Shown piece by piece: positions 9,753 to 18,546 of a DNA stretch of 64,000 nt (position 1 is its first letter; every line of letters starts with the position of its first letter). The position numbers and the translations under genes were made by a program. The DNA lies in NCBI RefSeq assembly GCF_004766045.1, contig NZ_SPQQ01000005.1, positions 124,001 through 188,000 of the forward strand. The letters are read 5' to 3'. This DNA comes from Desulfosporosinus fructosivorans. GTDB lineage: Bacteria; Bacillota; Desulfitobacteriia; Desulfitobacteriales; Desulfitobacteriaceae. The notes under the pieces are model-generated. The model was not told where the DNA came from and searched no databases. It saw only the letters and a list, made by a program, of their open reading frames with translations.

Positions 9753-10553
9753 CTACCTATCTAAGTTAGTTATTGCTTCATTATGATATGCATAAGCACT
9801 ATGGTTATGGATGGACTCAAAGTTTTCGCATTCAATTTCAAACCATGTTACACCGTCAAGAGCTCTCATGGCTAATATCAGGTCGCGTATCACGTCTTCG
9901 ACAAACTTTGGGTTTTCATAAGCCTTCTCTGTTACGTATTTTTCGTCCTCACGTTTTAATACAGAGTAAATTTGAGAACTGCCTTGGGCTTCCATCAGCT
10001 CAACTACATCCTCAAGACACAAAGATTCTTCTGCCCGAGATTGTTGCAACTTCATTCTCATAACACCACGTTGGTTATGTGCCCCAAATCGAGAAATCTC
10101 CTTACTGCAGGGGCACAGAGCAGTGAAGGGGACCACTACCCCAAGGGTAAACTCAAAACCATTTTCTTTGCTCAACACACCCGAAAAAGTGCAGTCATAA
10201 TCAACAACACTTTTGATAAGACTAACTGGTGCTGTCTTTTCGATAAAATATTTAAAGTGAATATCCATATGGGCGCTACTTGCATCCAATCTTTCGAGAA
10301 CATTTTCCAATAACGACTCCAATTCTTTATTGGAAAATGTCTTCTGACGCCATTCGTTTAGCACTTCAATGAATCGGCTCATATGAGTTCCTTTATTCTC
10401 CATTGAAAGGTCAACCGTAAGTTGAATATTTGCTGAGACAGTCTGATAATCCCCATTCTTTGTCTGAATCAGAAATGGCAGGTATATCTCTTTTACACCA
10501 ACTTTCTGAATTGAGATTCCTCGTTCGTCAGCACAACCTTGTACATCTATCAC
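9753..10553 (-). CDS. folE2: GTP cyclohydrolase IB (FolE2)
   Basis: 266 aa starting at GTG 10553 behind GGAGGG. The block ALCPCSKEISRFGAHNQRG holds the metal-ligand Cys and the conserved HNQRG of the FolE2 family (COG1469). It hydrolyses GTP to dihydroneopterin triphosphate, the first step toward preQ0. FolE2 uses Mn or other divalent metals rather than strictly Zn. Its place between the DpdA-type gene and queC argues for a dedicated preQ0 supply. Stop is TAG. Confidence 0.92.
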   Translation of the reverse strand: MIDVQGCADERGISIQKVGVKEIYLPFLIQTKNGDYQTVSANIQLTVDLSMENKGTHMSRFIEVLNEWRQKTFSNKELESLLENVLERLDASSAHMDIHFKYFIEKTAPVSLIKSVVDYDCTFSGVLSKENGFEFTLGVVVPFTALCPCSKEISRFGAHNQRGVMRMKLQQSRAEESLCLEDVVELMEAQGSSQIYSVLKREDEKYVTEKAYENPKFVEDVIRDLILAMRALDGVTWFEIECENFESIHNHSAYAYHNEAITNLDR

Positions 10554-10596
10554 TATTTTCCCTCCGTATAAAACACTGCTATGTGTTTACTTCTAC

Positions 10597-12618
10597 TCAG
10601 AATATTTTTTTGAATTGATTATAAAACACATAGGTATTGTGAAATCCACGTCTACGGTTGCGGTTGTTTCCTCGGAAGATAATAACCTCTATACCAATTT
10701 CGCGGCATATCTTGCAGTCGCATTTTTTCCAAGGTTGATCCTCTAATACCCGTCGATAATAGTCGGCATGTTTTTCCCTGCCTTCGCCAATCTTTTCATC
10801 ATAGGTCAGCACAGCCTCTAACGCGTCATCTAATGTTACATTTCCTCGATCAAATCCCCGCAAAGCTGCCAGGGCATTTACCTCCAGCACCTTGAATTCT
10901 TCCTTAGTACCGATACCTGCTTCAATCATTTTCTTGACACGCACCCCATGTCCATCTACAGGGGGAATTCGAATTGCTGCATAGGTTTTTCCATCCATTG
11001 CAAAGTAATTGCTGCCAGACCCTAACCAAGCTCGCCTTAAGTGACTGGCTGAATCAAAGGAAGTGACTCCTAGCTTTCTAAATGTCGGAATAGCATCCAA
11101 ACGAGCCACCCCAAACAAGTGAAATTGTAAATAATCCGGGATAATCGGTACTACTTTATTTAGTATTTCTAAAATTTGCTTGGTTGGGGTTCGGGCCACG
11201 CCTCCTAAAGCAATAAACTTATACCCCATATCAATCAATTCGCCGACTGATTCAAGATAAGACTGTGGATCCCACCCTTGGGCTACACCAACGGGTTCAA
11301 ACGAAAAATTCCCGGTTTGCCATTTCTGGATAAAGTCAGCGGCATTCCTCCGCGTAATATCATAGCGTCGCTTTCTTTCCACCGGATCTTTTGCAAAATC
11401 TCCAACTATCAGATGATCAATCGAGACACCCTGTGTGAAACCAAGATCCTCATAATAGTCAAGGATTTCTTCTGTAGTGTACGGTGGTTCTTCGTCTGTG
11501 ATATAACCAAAGGCGCCACAATCACCCATTATGGGTTTTGAGTTTGGGTAACGGATAAAGTCATGAACACCTACAGCTTGTACCCTTGCTTTCTTTATGT
11601 TACTTTCTTCAATCTTTACTTTTGATATCAGAACACCATCATAATTTGGCGTATCGAAAATCTCATGTGAATAAACATCATGAAGATAGGGATTTCGTCC
11701 TTCAGTTGACTCATCTTTTATAAAGTTATAAGTTGGGTCAACCCGATCGTCCCATTCAGGAATAAAATAACGCATCGATATACCATAGTTCTTAGCCCGC
11801 GGGGCATCTGAAACATAGCTAGTCGGCACCTTTTCTTTTGGAAGTATTTTTTTTTCAGTAGCCACTCCTTTAGCTATCTCTTCAATAGCGAAAAGTGATT
11901 CTTGTTCTAGTGGCACCTTACGATATTTGTCTAATATCGAACTAAGCATATCGGGAGAATCTTTAATCTGGCTAATAAGACCAGTACCATTTAGAACCAA
12001 ATCCTGAGCTAACAACTTGAATAAGTAACCCTTTAAGGCAACTAGGCCATAACTAAAAGATTTAGCATCTTTTTGTCCGACTTCATAGATGAAGTAATTC
12101 GGTTCATTAGGTATCAATTTACGACTAGTTCCACTAGCAAAAAAGATGAGTCTTTGATCCCCCGATGTCAGTACGGGCAACTCTAACGCACGTAAATATT
12201 TGTCACCTAAGAGAAACAGAATAAGATCATAACCTTTAATAGCCGTAGATAAGGATTCCTTTATTCGTAATGTTTTTGACCAAGCAACAATTTCTTTTGG
12301 GCTCATGGTATTAAATGTGACCTCATAGGGGGCGATTCTTCTATTTTCTGAGATCAATCCATAACCGGCCGATACAATGTTAACATCTACAACGTCTGAA
12401 CCGTATTTATCCCTAAGTATCTTAACCCCTTCCATTAGACGAAGGTGCTGCATACCTGTATACATATCTCCAGCAGTTACCATGTATTCTTCAAGTTGTT
12501 TTTCCTTTATGCTTAAATTATCACAAGCTTGAAAATCTGCCTGCAACAACTGGTTTTCAGGCTTAAATTTCTTCTCTCCTGTGCAAGACGTAATTATGAG
12601 TGTTTTAAAGTGCACCAT
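10597..12618 (-). CDS. dpdA: DpdA-type 7-deazaguanine DNA transglycosylase with N-terminal DUF6884-like domain
   Basis: About 673 aa from ATG 12618 (AGGAGG 4 nt upstream; the frame to 12642 is less likely). Residues 1-230 (TLIITSCTGEKKF, VSAGYGLISENRRIAPYEVT, FLLGDKYLRALELP) look like a DUF6884/YaaA-like domain. The rest is a TGT barrel: MGDCGAFGYI near residue 366, GVSIDHLI with an Asp near 400, ALGGVARTP, FDSASHLRRAW, and the zinc site CDCKICREIG followed by HNTYVF near 635. These features match the TgtA5/DpdA branch rather than housekeeping Tgt. DpdA exchanges guanine for preQ0 in DNA. It heads an operon with four preQ0 genes. Archaeosine-type tRNA TGT is the main alternative. Confidence 0.75.
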   Translation of the reverse strand: MVHFKTLIITSCTGEKKFKPENQLLQADFQACDNLSIKEKQLEEYMVTAGDMYTGMQHLRLMEGVKILRDKYGSDVVDVNIVSAGYGLISENRRIAPYEVTFNTMSPKEIVAWSKTLRIKESLSTAIKGYDLILFLLGDKYLRALELPVLTSGDQRLIFFASGTSRKLIPNEPNYFIYEVGQKDAKSFSYGLVALKGYLFKLLAQDLVLNGTGLISQIKDSPDMLSSILDKYRKVPLEQESLFAIEEIAKGVATEKKILPKEKVPTSYVSDAPRAKNYGISMRYFIPEWDDRVDPTYNFIKDESTEGRNPYLHDVYSHEIFDTPNYDGVLISKVKIEESNIKKARVQAVGVHDFIRYPNSKPIMGDCGAFGYITDEEPPYTTEEILDYYEDLGFTQGVSIDHLIVGDFAKDPVERKRRYDITRRNAADFIQKWQTGNFSFEPVGVAQGWDPQSYLESVGELIDMGYKFIALGGVARTPTKQILEILNKVVPIIPDYLQFHLFGVARLDAIPTFRKLGVTSFDSASHLRRAWLGSGSNYFAMDGKTYAAIRIPPVDGHGVRVKKMIEAGIGTKEEFKVLEVNALAALRGFDRGNVTLDDALEAVLTYDEKIGEGREKHADYYRRVLEDQPWKKCDCKICREIGIEVIIFRGNNRNRRRGFHNTYVFYNQFKKIF

Positions 12619-12642
12619 GTTTCCTCCTAAATTCGACATCAA

Positions 12643-13132
12643 CCGTTCTCGAGTTTATAATTATATCACATCATTGTTGTGCATAACCACATTATAATTT
12701 CTATCGTCTTCCTAGTGGAGAGTATGATTATTGTTTGGTAACCCTTCCCTCCCTTAGAAAGTCTGCATTAACCTTAAATAATTCCATAGGTTAATAGTAA
12801 CATGATGGCAAGACAATTATTTGTCCATCAAGATACACCCACCCAAACAAGAGTATCTACCCTCAGCAACCGACAGGACCAGCGAACCTTCAGAGAACAA
12901 TTTCCGCCGATGGAAAACGTGTCTCAACTTTCTTAGGGCTCAATATGCAAAACAAAAGAGCGTTCGTCTGGATGGTAGCCAGTCTTAGCTCAATGTTATG
13001 GACTATTCAACGTGGGGTGACAGTAGGAGAATAGCCGCTCATTGTTTTGCAGCACGCCTAAGTCAAGAATATTGCATAAATTCTCCAATTTTAATTTTCA
13101 TAATTCCCTCTACTAAACAATTGGGCATCCCC
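12643..13132. other. Gene-poor stretch upstream of dpdA
   Basis: 490 bp. It should contain the dpdA operon promoter on the minus strand in the AT-rich part next to 12643-12780. A 43-codon frame from 12803 on the plus strand ends in TAG but has no ribosome binding site. I see no other credible gene and no preQ1 riboswitch-like sequence. Confidence 0.4.
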
Positions 13133-13453
13133 TTATTCAAAATGCGATATCAATGCAAAAATATAAGCTGTATTGCGGGAAAGTAACCTAACCTCTTGCC
13201 GTAAGTACCTTTCGCCACTTGTCCACCGTTGATAATATGAATAGACTGTGGAAAAGTCCTTTTTAGTGATTTTTCTCGGTTGTGACATTTTGGTCGATGG
13301 ACAATGTGTTTTTGCATTGTCAACGTAAATATTGTCTTTGTCTGTATATACACTAAACCATAGACGTATTTTATTATTACTTGGTACTGTGGCAATTTCA
13401 AACGGTGAAGATAAACCAGCAACTATTTTCCCCCACACACTTTCAACATTCAT
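13133..13453 (-). CDS. Small hypothetical protein of the integron-cassette-like type
   Basis: 106 aa with a good RBS (AGAAGG about 10 nt before ATG 13453). The layout, a short N-terminal VWGKIVAG helix, a middle NKIRLWFSVYTDKDNIYVDNA strand block and a C-terminal ITKKDFSTVYSY...NTAYIFALISHF block, resembles small proteins often found in gene cassettes and islands, where the C-terminal half reads 'I.K.DFEKA..l.p....i....rG.SYv.aIL'. Function unknown. It stands alone between the dpd island and mobile-element remnants. Confidence 0.6.
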   Translation of the reverse strand: MNVESVWGKIVAGLSSPFEIATVPSNNKIRLWFSVYTDKDNIYVDNAKTHCPSTKMSQPRKITKKDFSTVYSYYQRWTSGERYLRQEVRLLSRNTAYIFALISHFE

Positions 13454-13642
13454 TCTTTAAAACCTTCTTTCAACAGAATATAATTACCAATCAAAACGAA
13501 GAACAAATCTGGGTGTGACCACGTCTTGTAAAGATTTATCTTGTGTTGACCTCTACTACTAATTTTTGAATATGCTTTATTTGATCTTCGTTCGCCCGGG
13601 CCCCTTTCAAGATTCTACAGATTTCACTAGATAAGGAATTAT

Positions 13643-13795
13643 CTAAAAATTCGAATTCCTCTTCCTATAATACTCCTCCAACCTCTCCTCACACCGCCCG
13701 ACAATCCACGCTTTCTCTTCCCCCGACAGTCTCTTCCACACAGGCCTATTAAATTCAACATACTCAATATCCCTACAACGACTCATAAACCGCAT
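13643..13795 (-). pseudogene. C-terminal gene fragment of unknown family
   Basis: A 50-codon minus-strand frame reading MRFMSRCRDIEYVEFNRPVW and ending KRNSNF before TAG. It reads like the tail of a longer protein (charged amphipathic helix at the end), with no clear RBS. It abuts the truncated Uma2 gene, so the junction near 13800 joins two broken genes. Confidence 0.35.
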
Positions 13796-13804
13796 ATCAT
13801 CAAT

Positions 13805-14068
13805 GGTTGCAAAGGAAGTCCTGACCTGGTGGTGGAGATTACTTCACCCTCTACTTTTCAAAAGGACCTGAAGGAGAAATTCAATCTGTACGAAAGAGTA
13901 GGCGTACATGAATACTGGATCGTTTACCCAGAAGAGAATACAATCTGTGTATTTCATCTTACACATGAGGGTAAATACGGCAGACCAGAAGTGTACACCG
14001 AGCAAGATTCAATTAATGTTGGCATTTTTGCAGATTTTACTATAGAACTTCCAGAAGTCTTTGCCTAG
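13805..14068 (+). pseudogene. Uma2-family nuclease, N-terminally truncated
   Basis: The frame reads GCKGSPDLVVEITSPSTFQK and then KFNLYERVGVHEYWIVYP, the C-terminal half of a Uma2 (DUF820) PD-(D/E)XK protein, whose usual length is about 185 aa. The first half, including the N-terminal motif, is absent; the match starts abruptly near 13805. The ORF caller start at GTG 13829 is inside the conserved PDLVVEI motif, so it is not a true start. Probably non-functional. Confidence 0.7.
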
Positions 14069-14502
14069 ATGCCCTTTTCAAAGGGAGAATTGGGAAATGC
14101 GAAGAACCATTCCAGCCATGGGGGACACAAAAAAACCACGCATATTAGTGTGGTTTTTTTGTGTTGTTTTGATGAGCCAAGACATAGTCAGTAAGGCGAT
14201 ATGGTCAGCCCTGAAAGAAGCACCGCCTAGCTGCAGTTTAAATTCGGATTCCGAATTTGAGGAGGTAAGCTGTTCGGCTCTTTACTCTAAGATCGTATAG
14301 ACAACTTCAACTAAGTCAGCCATCTCTTCAATACGCAAGACATTATCTAATCTTATTGATTAATTCTACATCAAATTACGGCAAATTTTAACCTTTTGAA
14401 TCTGCCAATTTGAAATATATCTCTCTGACCTTAGCCGGATTACAAATCGAATTTTCGTTATCACCCATTTAGATGAAGCAATGGCTCTCATTCAAAGACG
14501 GG
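14069..14502. other. Intergenic stretch without a credible gene
   Basis: Contains the terminator below. The 79-codon frame at 14061-14300 runs through the terminator hairpin and is rejected as a gene. Confidence 0.5.
14125..14164 (+). terminator. Strong terminator after the Uma2 remnant
   Basis: Perfect 15-bp arms ACACAAAAAAACCAC / GTGGTTTTTTTGTGT with a 10-nt loop; A-rich and T-rich flanks make it usable on both strands. Confidence 0.8.
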
Positions 14503-14943
14503 TTAGTCTCTCAATAGCCTTCGGGCTCTATCGTCCAAAAGTGTTTCACTGACTTTCCCGACCAATACTTCATCTAATATTTTATTTATGTCTTCTTGTT
14601 GGAGCGGTTTAAACAGTATCTCAAGCGGTGAAGCTGCCATAAAAGCATGTTGCATTTGCTTATCGGATGCCGTTACAAAAACAATGTGACACTCTGTGTT
14701 GTCGTATCGAATCCTTAAAGCGGTCTGAAGTCCAGTCAGCTTTTTCATAAAATTGTCCAGAAAGAAAAGATCGAAAAAATCTTTATTCTCCTCAAATTTT
14801 TCAATAATTTCTTCTCCGCTATCGAATTCATAAAGATTAAAGCGCACTCCATTTTGTTCCTCATACTCATGAATCAGTAAATTTAGAAGTTTCCGTTGGA
14901 TGGGTCTGTCGTCACATATAGCAATATTAAGCATTATATCCAC
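14503..14943 (-). CDS. Stand-alone response regulator receiver domain (AgrA/LytTR-type)
   Basis: 146 aa. NIAICDDRPIQRKLLNLLIH gives the acidic pair, FFDLFFLDNFMKKLTGLQTA the phosphoacceptor Asp, VFVTASDK the Thr/Ser switch and ILFKPL the conserved Lys. This is the receiver-domain pattern of the AgrA/LytTR class, but the protein stops after about 25 further residues with no LytTR DNA-binding domain, so it is either a single-domain regulator or a truncated one. No histidine kinase lies next to it. It is divergent from an XRE regulator across a 180-bp region. Confidence 0.75.
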   Translation of the reverse strand: MDIMLNIAICDDRPIQRKLLNLLIHEYEEQNGVRFNLYEFDSGEEIIEKFEENKDFFDLFFLDNFMKKLTGLQTALRIRYDNTECHIVFVTASDKQMQHAFMAASPLEILFKPLQQEDINKILDEVLVGKVSETLLDDRARRLLRD

Positions 14944-15017
14944 TCCTCTCTAAAATCAATTAATTTTGTCTATCAAACCGCTATTTGAGAAATATTAATA
15001 TACATACATTTCCATAT

Positions 15018-15115
15018 TGTTGTATGACAACAATATTATACCTTATAATTGCGTATTATTGCAATTTCGTTTTAGATAAAATGGTATAAACTATTGTTTT
15101 ATCTAAAAATGGAGG
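15018..15115 (+). promoter_or_regulatory. Palindromes in the divergent region before the XRE gene
   Basis: Two inverted repeats: ATTGTTG-TATGA-CAACAAT near 15018 and TTTTAGATAAAA (15070-15081) with its complement TTTTATCTAAAA (15097-15108). The second ends just before GGAGG (15111-15115), so a protein bound there could block translation or transcription of the XRE gene. Confidence 0.5.
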
Positions 15116-15122
15116 AATCATA

Positions 15123-15374
15123 ATGCCCCCCAGCAAAAGCAAGTCGTACACAGCAGAAGAAAAACAATTTCTAAGAAACATCGGGTTCAAAATCCAATTT
15201 TTTCGAAAACAACAAGGTCTCAGTCAAAATGAGCTTGCCGAAAAATCAGATTTAAGTTATACCACCATTAGCCACCTCGAAAGCACAGCTGTCTATGGGG
15301 TATCTATCATTTCCATATTTAGGATAGCGCAAGCTCTTGACGTTGATCCAAGCCAGCTTCTAACGTTCAAATAA
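15123..15374 (+). CDS. XRE-family HTH transcriptional regulator
   Basis: 83 aa with a strong RBS GGAGG 7 nt before ATG 15123. The HTH region (FFRKQQGLSQNELAEKSDLSYTTISHLES) is typical of Cro/C1 repressors; the remaining tail VSIISIFRIAQALDVDPSQLL is standard for single-domain members. No effector domain. Likely autoregulated through the 12-bp inverted repeat immediately upstream. Divergent from the receiver-domain gene. Confidence 0.85.
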   Translation: MPPSKSKSYTAEEKQFLRNIGFKIQFFRKQQGLSQNELAEKSDLSYTTISHLESTAVYGVSIISIFRIAQALDVDPSQLLTFK

Positions 15375-15592
15375 GCGGTAAGTGTTCATTGAGGTGTATT
15401 TTGCAGATTCCAAAGTTTGATGTTTTTATTGCATCTTACTCTGCATAAATCATAGCACTTAACTAGACATTTCTATGTAGATCAGAGCAATAAAAGGAGC
15501 GACGCCAATTTGGATGAGGGGGCTATTTATTTTATATTTATGTAAATTAATGAAGAAAAAGTAAGTCTTAATAAACCGGTGCATTGACAAAT

Positions 15593-15623
15593 AAAACCCC
15601 AGCAATCATCCTGCCGGGGTTTT
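15593..15623. terminator. Terminator-like hairpin beside the IS66 remnant
   Basis: AAAACCCC ... GGGGTTTT with a short imperfect extension. It sits just past the end of the IS66 fragment when read on the minus strand. Confidence 0.6.
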
Positions 15624-15636
15624 ACGTCATCCTATT

Positions 15637-15708
15637 CAATGCTTATGTTGCGGCAGTAATCTGGCAGCTTTTGCGACCAGGGCAAAAAGTCATCAATGAG
15701 CGATGGAT
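15637..15708 (-). mobile_element. IS66-family transposase C-terminal remnant
   Basis: The minus strand reads PSLIDDFLPWSQKLPDYC then RNISIE and a stop, the usual C-terminus of IS66 transposases (LLPWS..LP..CR). Only about 24 codons remain, and the upstream side ends in the inverted repeat described separately. Confidence 0.6.
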
Positions 15709-15740
15709 CGGTTTTAAAATCGATCCATCGCTCATTGATG
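15691..15740. repeat. Perfect 20-bp inverted repeat
   Basis: Arms 15691-15710 and 15721-15740 are exact reverse complements separated by GTTTTAAAAT. One arm is the coding sequence of the IS66 remnant (PSLIDD), so the repeat probably arose by inverted duplication or hairpin repair. Confidence 0.9.
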
Positions 15741-15933
15741 AAGATACGGACTAGATACATTTAAACATTGAGTTTATTCGTAAGCGGTGGAACAAATAGC
15801 ATAGTACTAAAATTCGTCCCGATTTTCAGCTATTGAAAACGAATTTAACTTTATTATAAAAATCCTTCACTTGCAACATCCTTAATGTATTTATACTGTT
15901 TACGGATCAACCTCTTGAACTGGGCATGTGGGG

Positions 15934-18546
15934 TCAAGAAGGAACAACTACCTCAATTGTTTGCTCAACTTCCAATTCCACCGGATTAGCTATTTCTATT
16001 CTCGAATAGATCTCTATATCCTGATTTACAGCCTCAAAAGATATTACCAAGGAATAAGGCACCGCAGCCTCGATATCTTTAGCCCAACCCGCATGGCCAA
16101 TGACAGCAAGACAAAATCCTTCTGCTAGTTCATGGGATTTAATAGTCACCCAGTCTTTCTGAACCGTTCCGTGGTTACGGCTCACCCCTTTGATTCCCCA
16201 ATCGCTCCTTTCGCGAATTGCCCACTGGATTGCACCTGAACTGGTCGATGGCGCAGAGTCATTTTCGGTATCTGCATGCTCATTATTATTTGCAAGTTCG
16301 ATCATTCTCCCAGCAAATATCTCACTGGGTTCATTTAGTTTGCTACTCTGCCATTCCAGCCAAGTGGACAAGTACCTTTGTCTGGTCCTTCTCGTTCGCC
16401 GAGGCTGAGCCTTGTAAGATAGTGTCACTTCTACCCGAATATCATAAGCATCCGCCGGACTGCGCAAGTCTTCGGGGATTTTTACTTCATAAACATGTAC
16501 TTGTCCCGCCCGAATAAAGACCTCACCCGTCGTAACGAGAGTAATCCGGTACTTAGAGTTACTTATTGCCCTATTTAAGTCCGGTATGCCATACCCAATA
16601 TGTTTAATAACCTGAGCTTTATCAGGATAAGAGCTTGTCCAAGCTGGCCAGCGAGCCGATTGGATTAACAGTGCTCGATAGAGAAGTGCCGGTTCTTGCG
16701 GTAGAATTGACTGGATAGCTGCCACAATGTTTGAAATCTTTGGAGCAGCAAACGATGTTCCCACATTATCATTCCCAACTAAGGACCCACCGTGTAGTGT
16801 AGAACGAATAAGCTGAGGAGAATTTTCTGTAGAAATTTTAATATTTGGAGGATGTCCTGTATCATAAACGAAATCACCGCCATACTCAACAACCTCTGGT
16901 TTTATAACATCCCAGATGCCCAGTCCAGAACGAGAAAATGACGATGGTTCGGAAAACCCAGCAAAGGATTTTTCAATCCCAGAAACGGAGTTTATAGCGA
17001 TTGATCCGACCGTAACAGCTTGGAGACTCTGTCCAGGATTAGCAATTCGTGCCCATGGCAGAAATAAATAATTTGGATATCTTCGGCCACTGACAATATA
17101 TTCTCTTATCCCAGGTTTACTTACGTCTCCGTATTTCGAGATATTACCAGCAGAAACGATAAACAGCAGGTCGCTTTCCCAAGTTAGTTGATCTATTGAT
17201 GCTGCCCAAGCACTCATATGTACCAATCGGCAAGGACTTGTGGCATTGATAGAATGGTTAAAGACCTTTGTATGAGCCGATCCTTTATGAAAATGTTCGA
17301 TAATTTCTTGCAAAACCCGAGGTGGAAAAAGCGTCTCGGGCATTTTGTTGTCCTGATTGAGAACTCGTGCGTTTTGTAACCAGCATATTGGTTTATATGT
17401 AGAACTATAAGGGATATCCCTGGGATACAACACCGCCCCGGCCACCCGCGTTCCATGTCCACCCTGATGAACATAGTCGGCAACATCTGTCTCCGTGTTA
17501 ATCCAGCTTTTCGAATCATGTTGCTCGATGGCATCTTTAAGTAAAGGGTGTCGCTCTTGTATCCCACTATCAATGACACATACTCTTGGCGCATCTGTAT
17601 CAGGAGGTTCTAACTTTAGTGGCTCTAAAACTTCCTCTGAAGTGGCGGCTAACTCGCTATATGCAAATTCAAGTTCATCAACCTCTGCCACATCAAATAG
17701 GTAAGGGAAATTTAGAACAAAATCCCGCAATCCCTTCCCATTCAGACGGAGCCTGCAAGTAAAACTATCCGGAAGTTGGCTGGCTGAATCTTTTGTTCCT
17801 TCTATCATTGATGAAAGTATTTCACCATCATAGACTTCAACTAATCTCGTTAGAGCCGAGAATCTTTCATCGGATAAATCGTCCCATTGTTCGTAGATTT
17901 CATCGCGTTTTCTCTGCCATCTGCCAACAGCATCATTGTAGCGGTCCTCTGTTGCATATCCTTCCCTTCGTTTTATCGGATGTATGGGAATTTGGAGAAT
18001 TCCTAAACAGGCTATCCCTACATCAATTACAAACTGGTCATCATCTCGGATGCTCGGCCAAGCGGTTAACAACTCTGGCGATAGAATATGCTCCATTCTC
18101 CATGCTTTACCACTGACAATTTCCCATAAAGCAGCTACATTATCTTGTCCACTATTAGCAAACAGTTCGATTTTTGTAGCCAAATCACTTAACGAAGTAC
18201 TCGCAGAAGCCCCAATAATATAGCCGCCCTCAAGTTCGCCAATAATTTCAATGCCAAAGACCTTTAAACTCTCAATCAGTTCAGAACTAGGATCGATACG
18301 CAGGAATATTGGAATAGCCTCCGGCATCTCCGGATAACCCTCGTCACGTCGGCTTACAACGGTTTCATCCCATTCATTACGTAACGAGCCAACGGAAGTA
18401 CGCAAAGTTTGGGCATGTATTCCCCTGTTCATTTTGTTTGCAGCTGTAATTGGATTAACTTTCCTAGGACTGGAAGGACGTTTCTTTTTCGAGGCATCTC
18501 TAACAAGTTTGAGATAAATATGTGGAAAGGGATTAACATTACTCAC
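15934..18546 (-). CDS. Subtilisin-like S8 serine peptidase, partner of AAA+ ATPase
   Basis: 870 aa. Catalytic triad in S8 order: Asp in CVIDSG near residue 325, His in GGHGTRVAG near 363 and Ser in VGTSFAAPK near 597. There is no signal peptide, so it should act in the cytoplasm. About 300 residues precede the peptidase domain and about 220 follow it, including a region (VHVYEVKIPEDLRSPADAYD) that looks like a beta-sandwich. Its start overlaps the stop of the ATPase gene by 8 nt. The pair fits conflict/defence modules where a AAA+ protein gates a subtilase; I recall such a pair being named in recent anti-phage surveys but cannot verify it here. Confidence 0.88.
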   Translation of the reverse strand: MSNVNPFPHIYLKLVRDASKKKRPSSPRKVNPITAANKMNRGIHAQTLRTSVGSLRNEWDETVVSRRDEGYPEMPEAIPIFLRIDPSSELIESLKVFGIEIIGELEGGYIIGASASTSLSDLATKIELFANSGQDNVAALWEIVSGKAWRMEHILSPELLTAWPSIRDDDQFVIDVGIACLGILQIPIHPIKRREGYATEDRYNDAVGRWQRKRDEIYEQWDDLSDERFSALTRLVEVYDGEILSSMIEGTKDSASQLPDSFTCRLRLNGKGLRDFVLNFPYLFDVAEVDELEFAYSELAATSEEVLEPLKLEPPDTDAPRVCVIDSGIQERHPLLKDAIEQHDSKSWINTETDVADYVHQGGHGTRVAGAVLYPRDIPYSSTYKPICWLQNARVLNQDNKMPETLFPPRVLQEIIEHFHKGSAHTKVFNHSINATSPCRLVHMSAWAASIDQLTWESDLLFIVSAGNISKYGDVSKPGIREYIVSGRRYPNYLFLPWARIANPGQSLQAVTVGSIAINSVSGIEKSFAGFSEPSSFSRSGLGIWDVIKPEVVEYGGDFVYDTGHPPNIKISTENSPQLIRSTLHGGSLVGNDNVGTSFAAPKISNIVAAIQSILPQEPALLYRALLIQSARWPAWTSSYPDKAQVIKHIGYGIPDLNRAISNSKYRITLVTTGEVFIRAGQVHVYEVKIPEDLRSPADAYDIRVEVTLSYKAQPRRTRRTRQRYLSTWLEWQSSKLNEPSEIFAGRMIELANNNEHADTENDSAPSTSSGAIQWAIRERSDWGIKGVSRNHGTVQKDWVTIKSHELAEGFCLAVIGHAGWAKDIEAAVPYSLVISFEAVNQDIEIYSRIEIANPVELEVEQTIEVVVPS

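Larger units (their letters stand above)
15375..15933. other. Remnant-bearing intergenic stretch
   Basis: Holds the terminator, IS66 fragment and inverted repeat. The remaining sequence at 15375-15590 and 15741-15930 shows no credible ORF. Confidence 0.5.

Noticed and set aside
8097..10553. que genes as an ordinary tRNA queuosine operon
   Set aside because: Not excluded, but no queA, queG/queF or standard tgt is present, and the unit is headed by a DpdA-type protein, so I prefer DNA modification.
12803..12934. 43-codon plus-strand frame upstream of dpdA
   Set aside because: No RBS, no family resemblance, in a presumed promoter region.
14061..14300. 79-codon plus-strand ORF
   Set aside because: It reads across a strong terminator hairpin and has no family resemblance.
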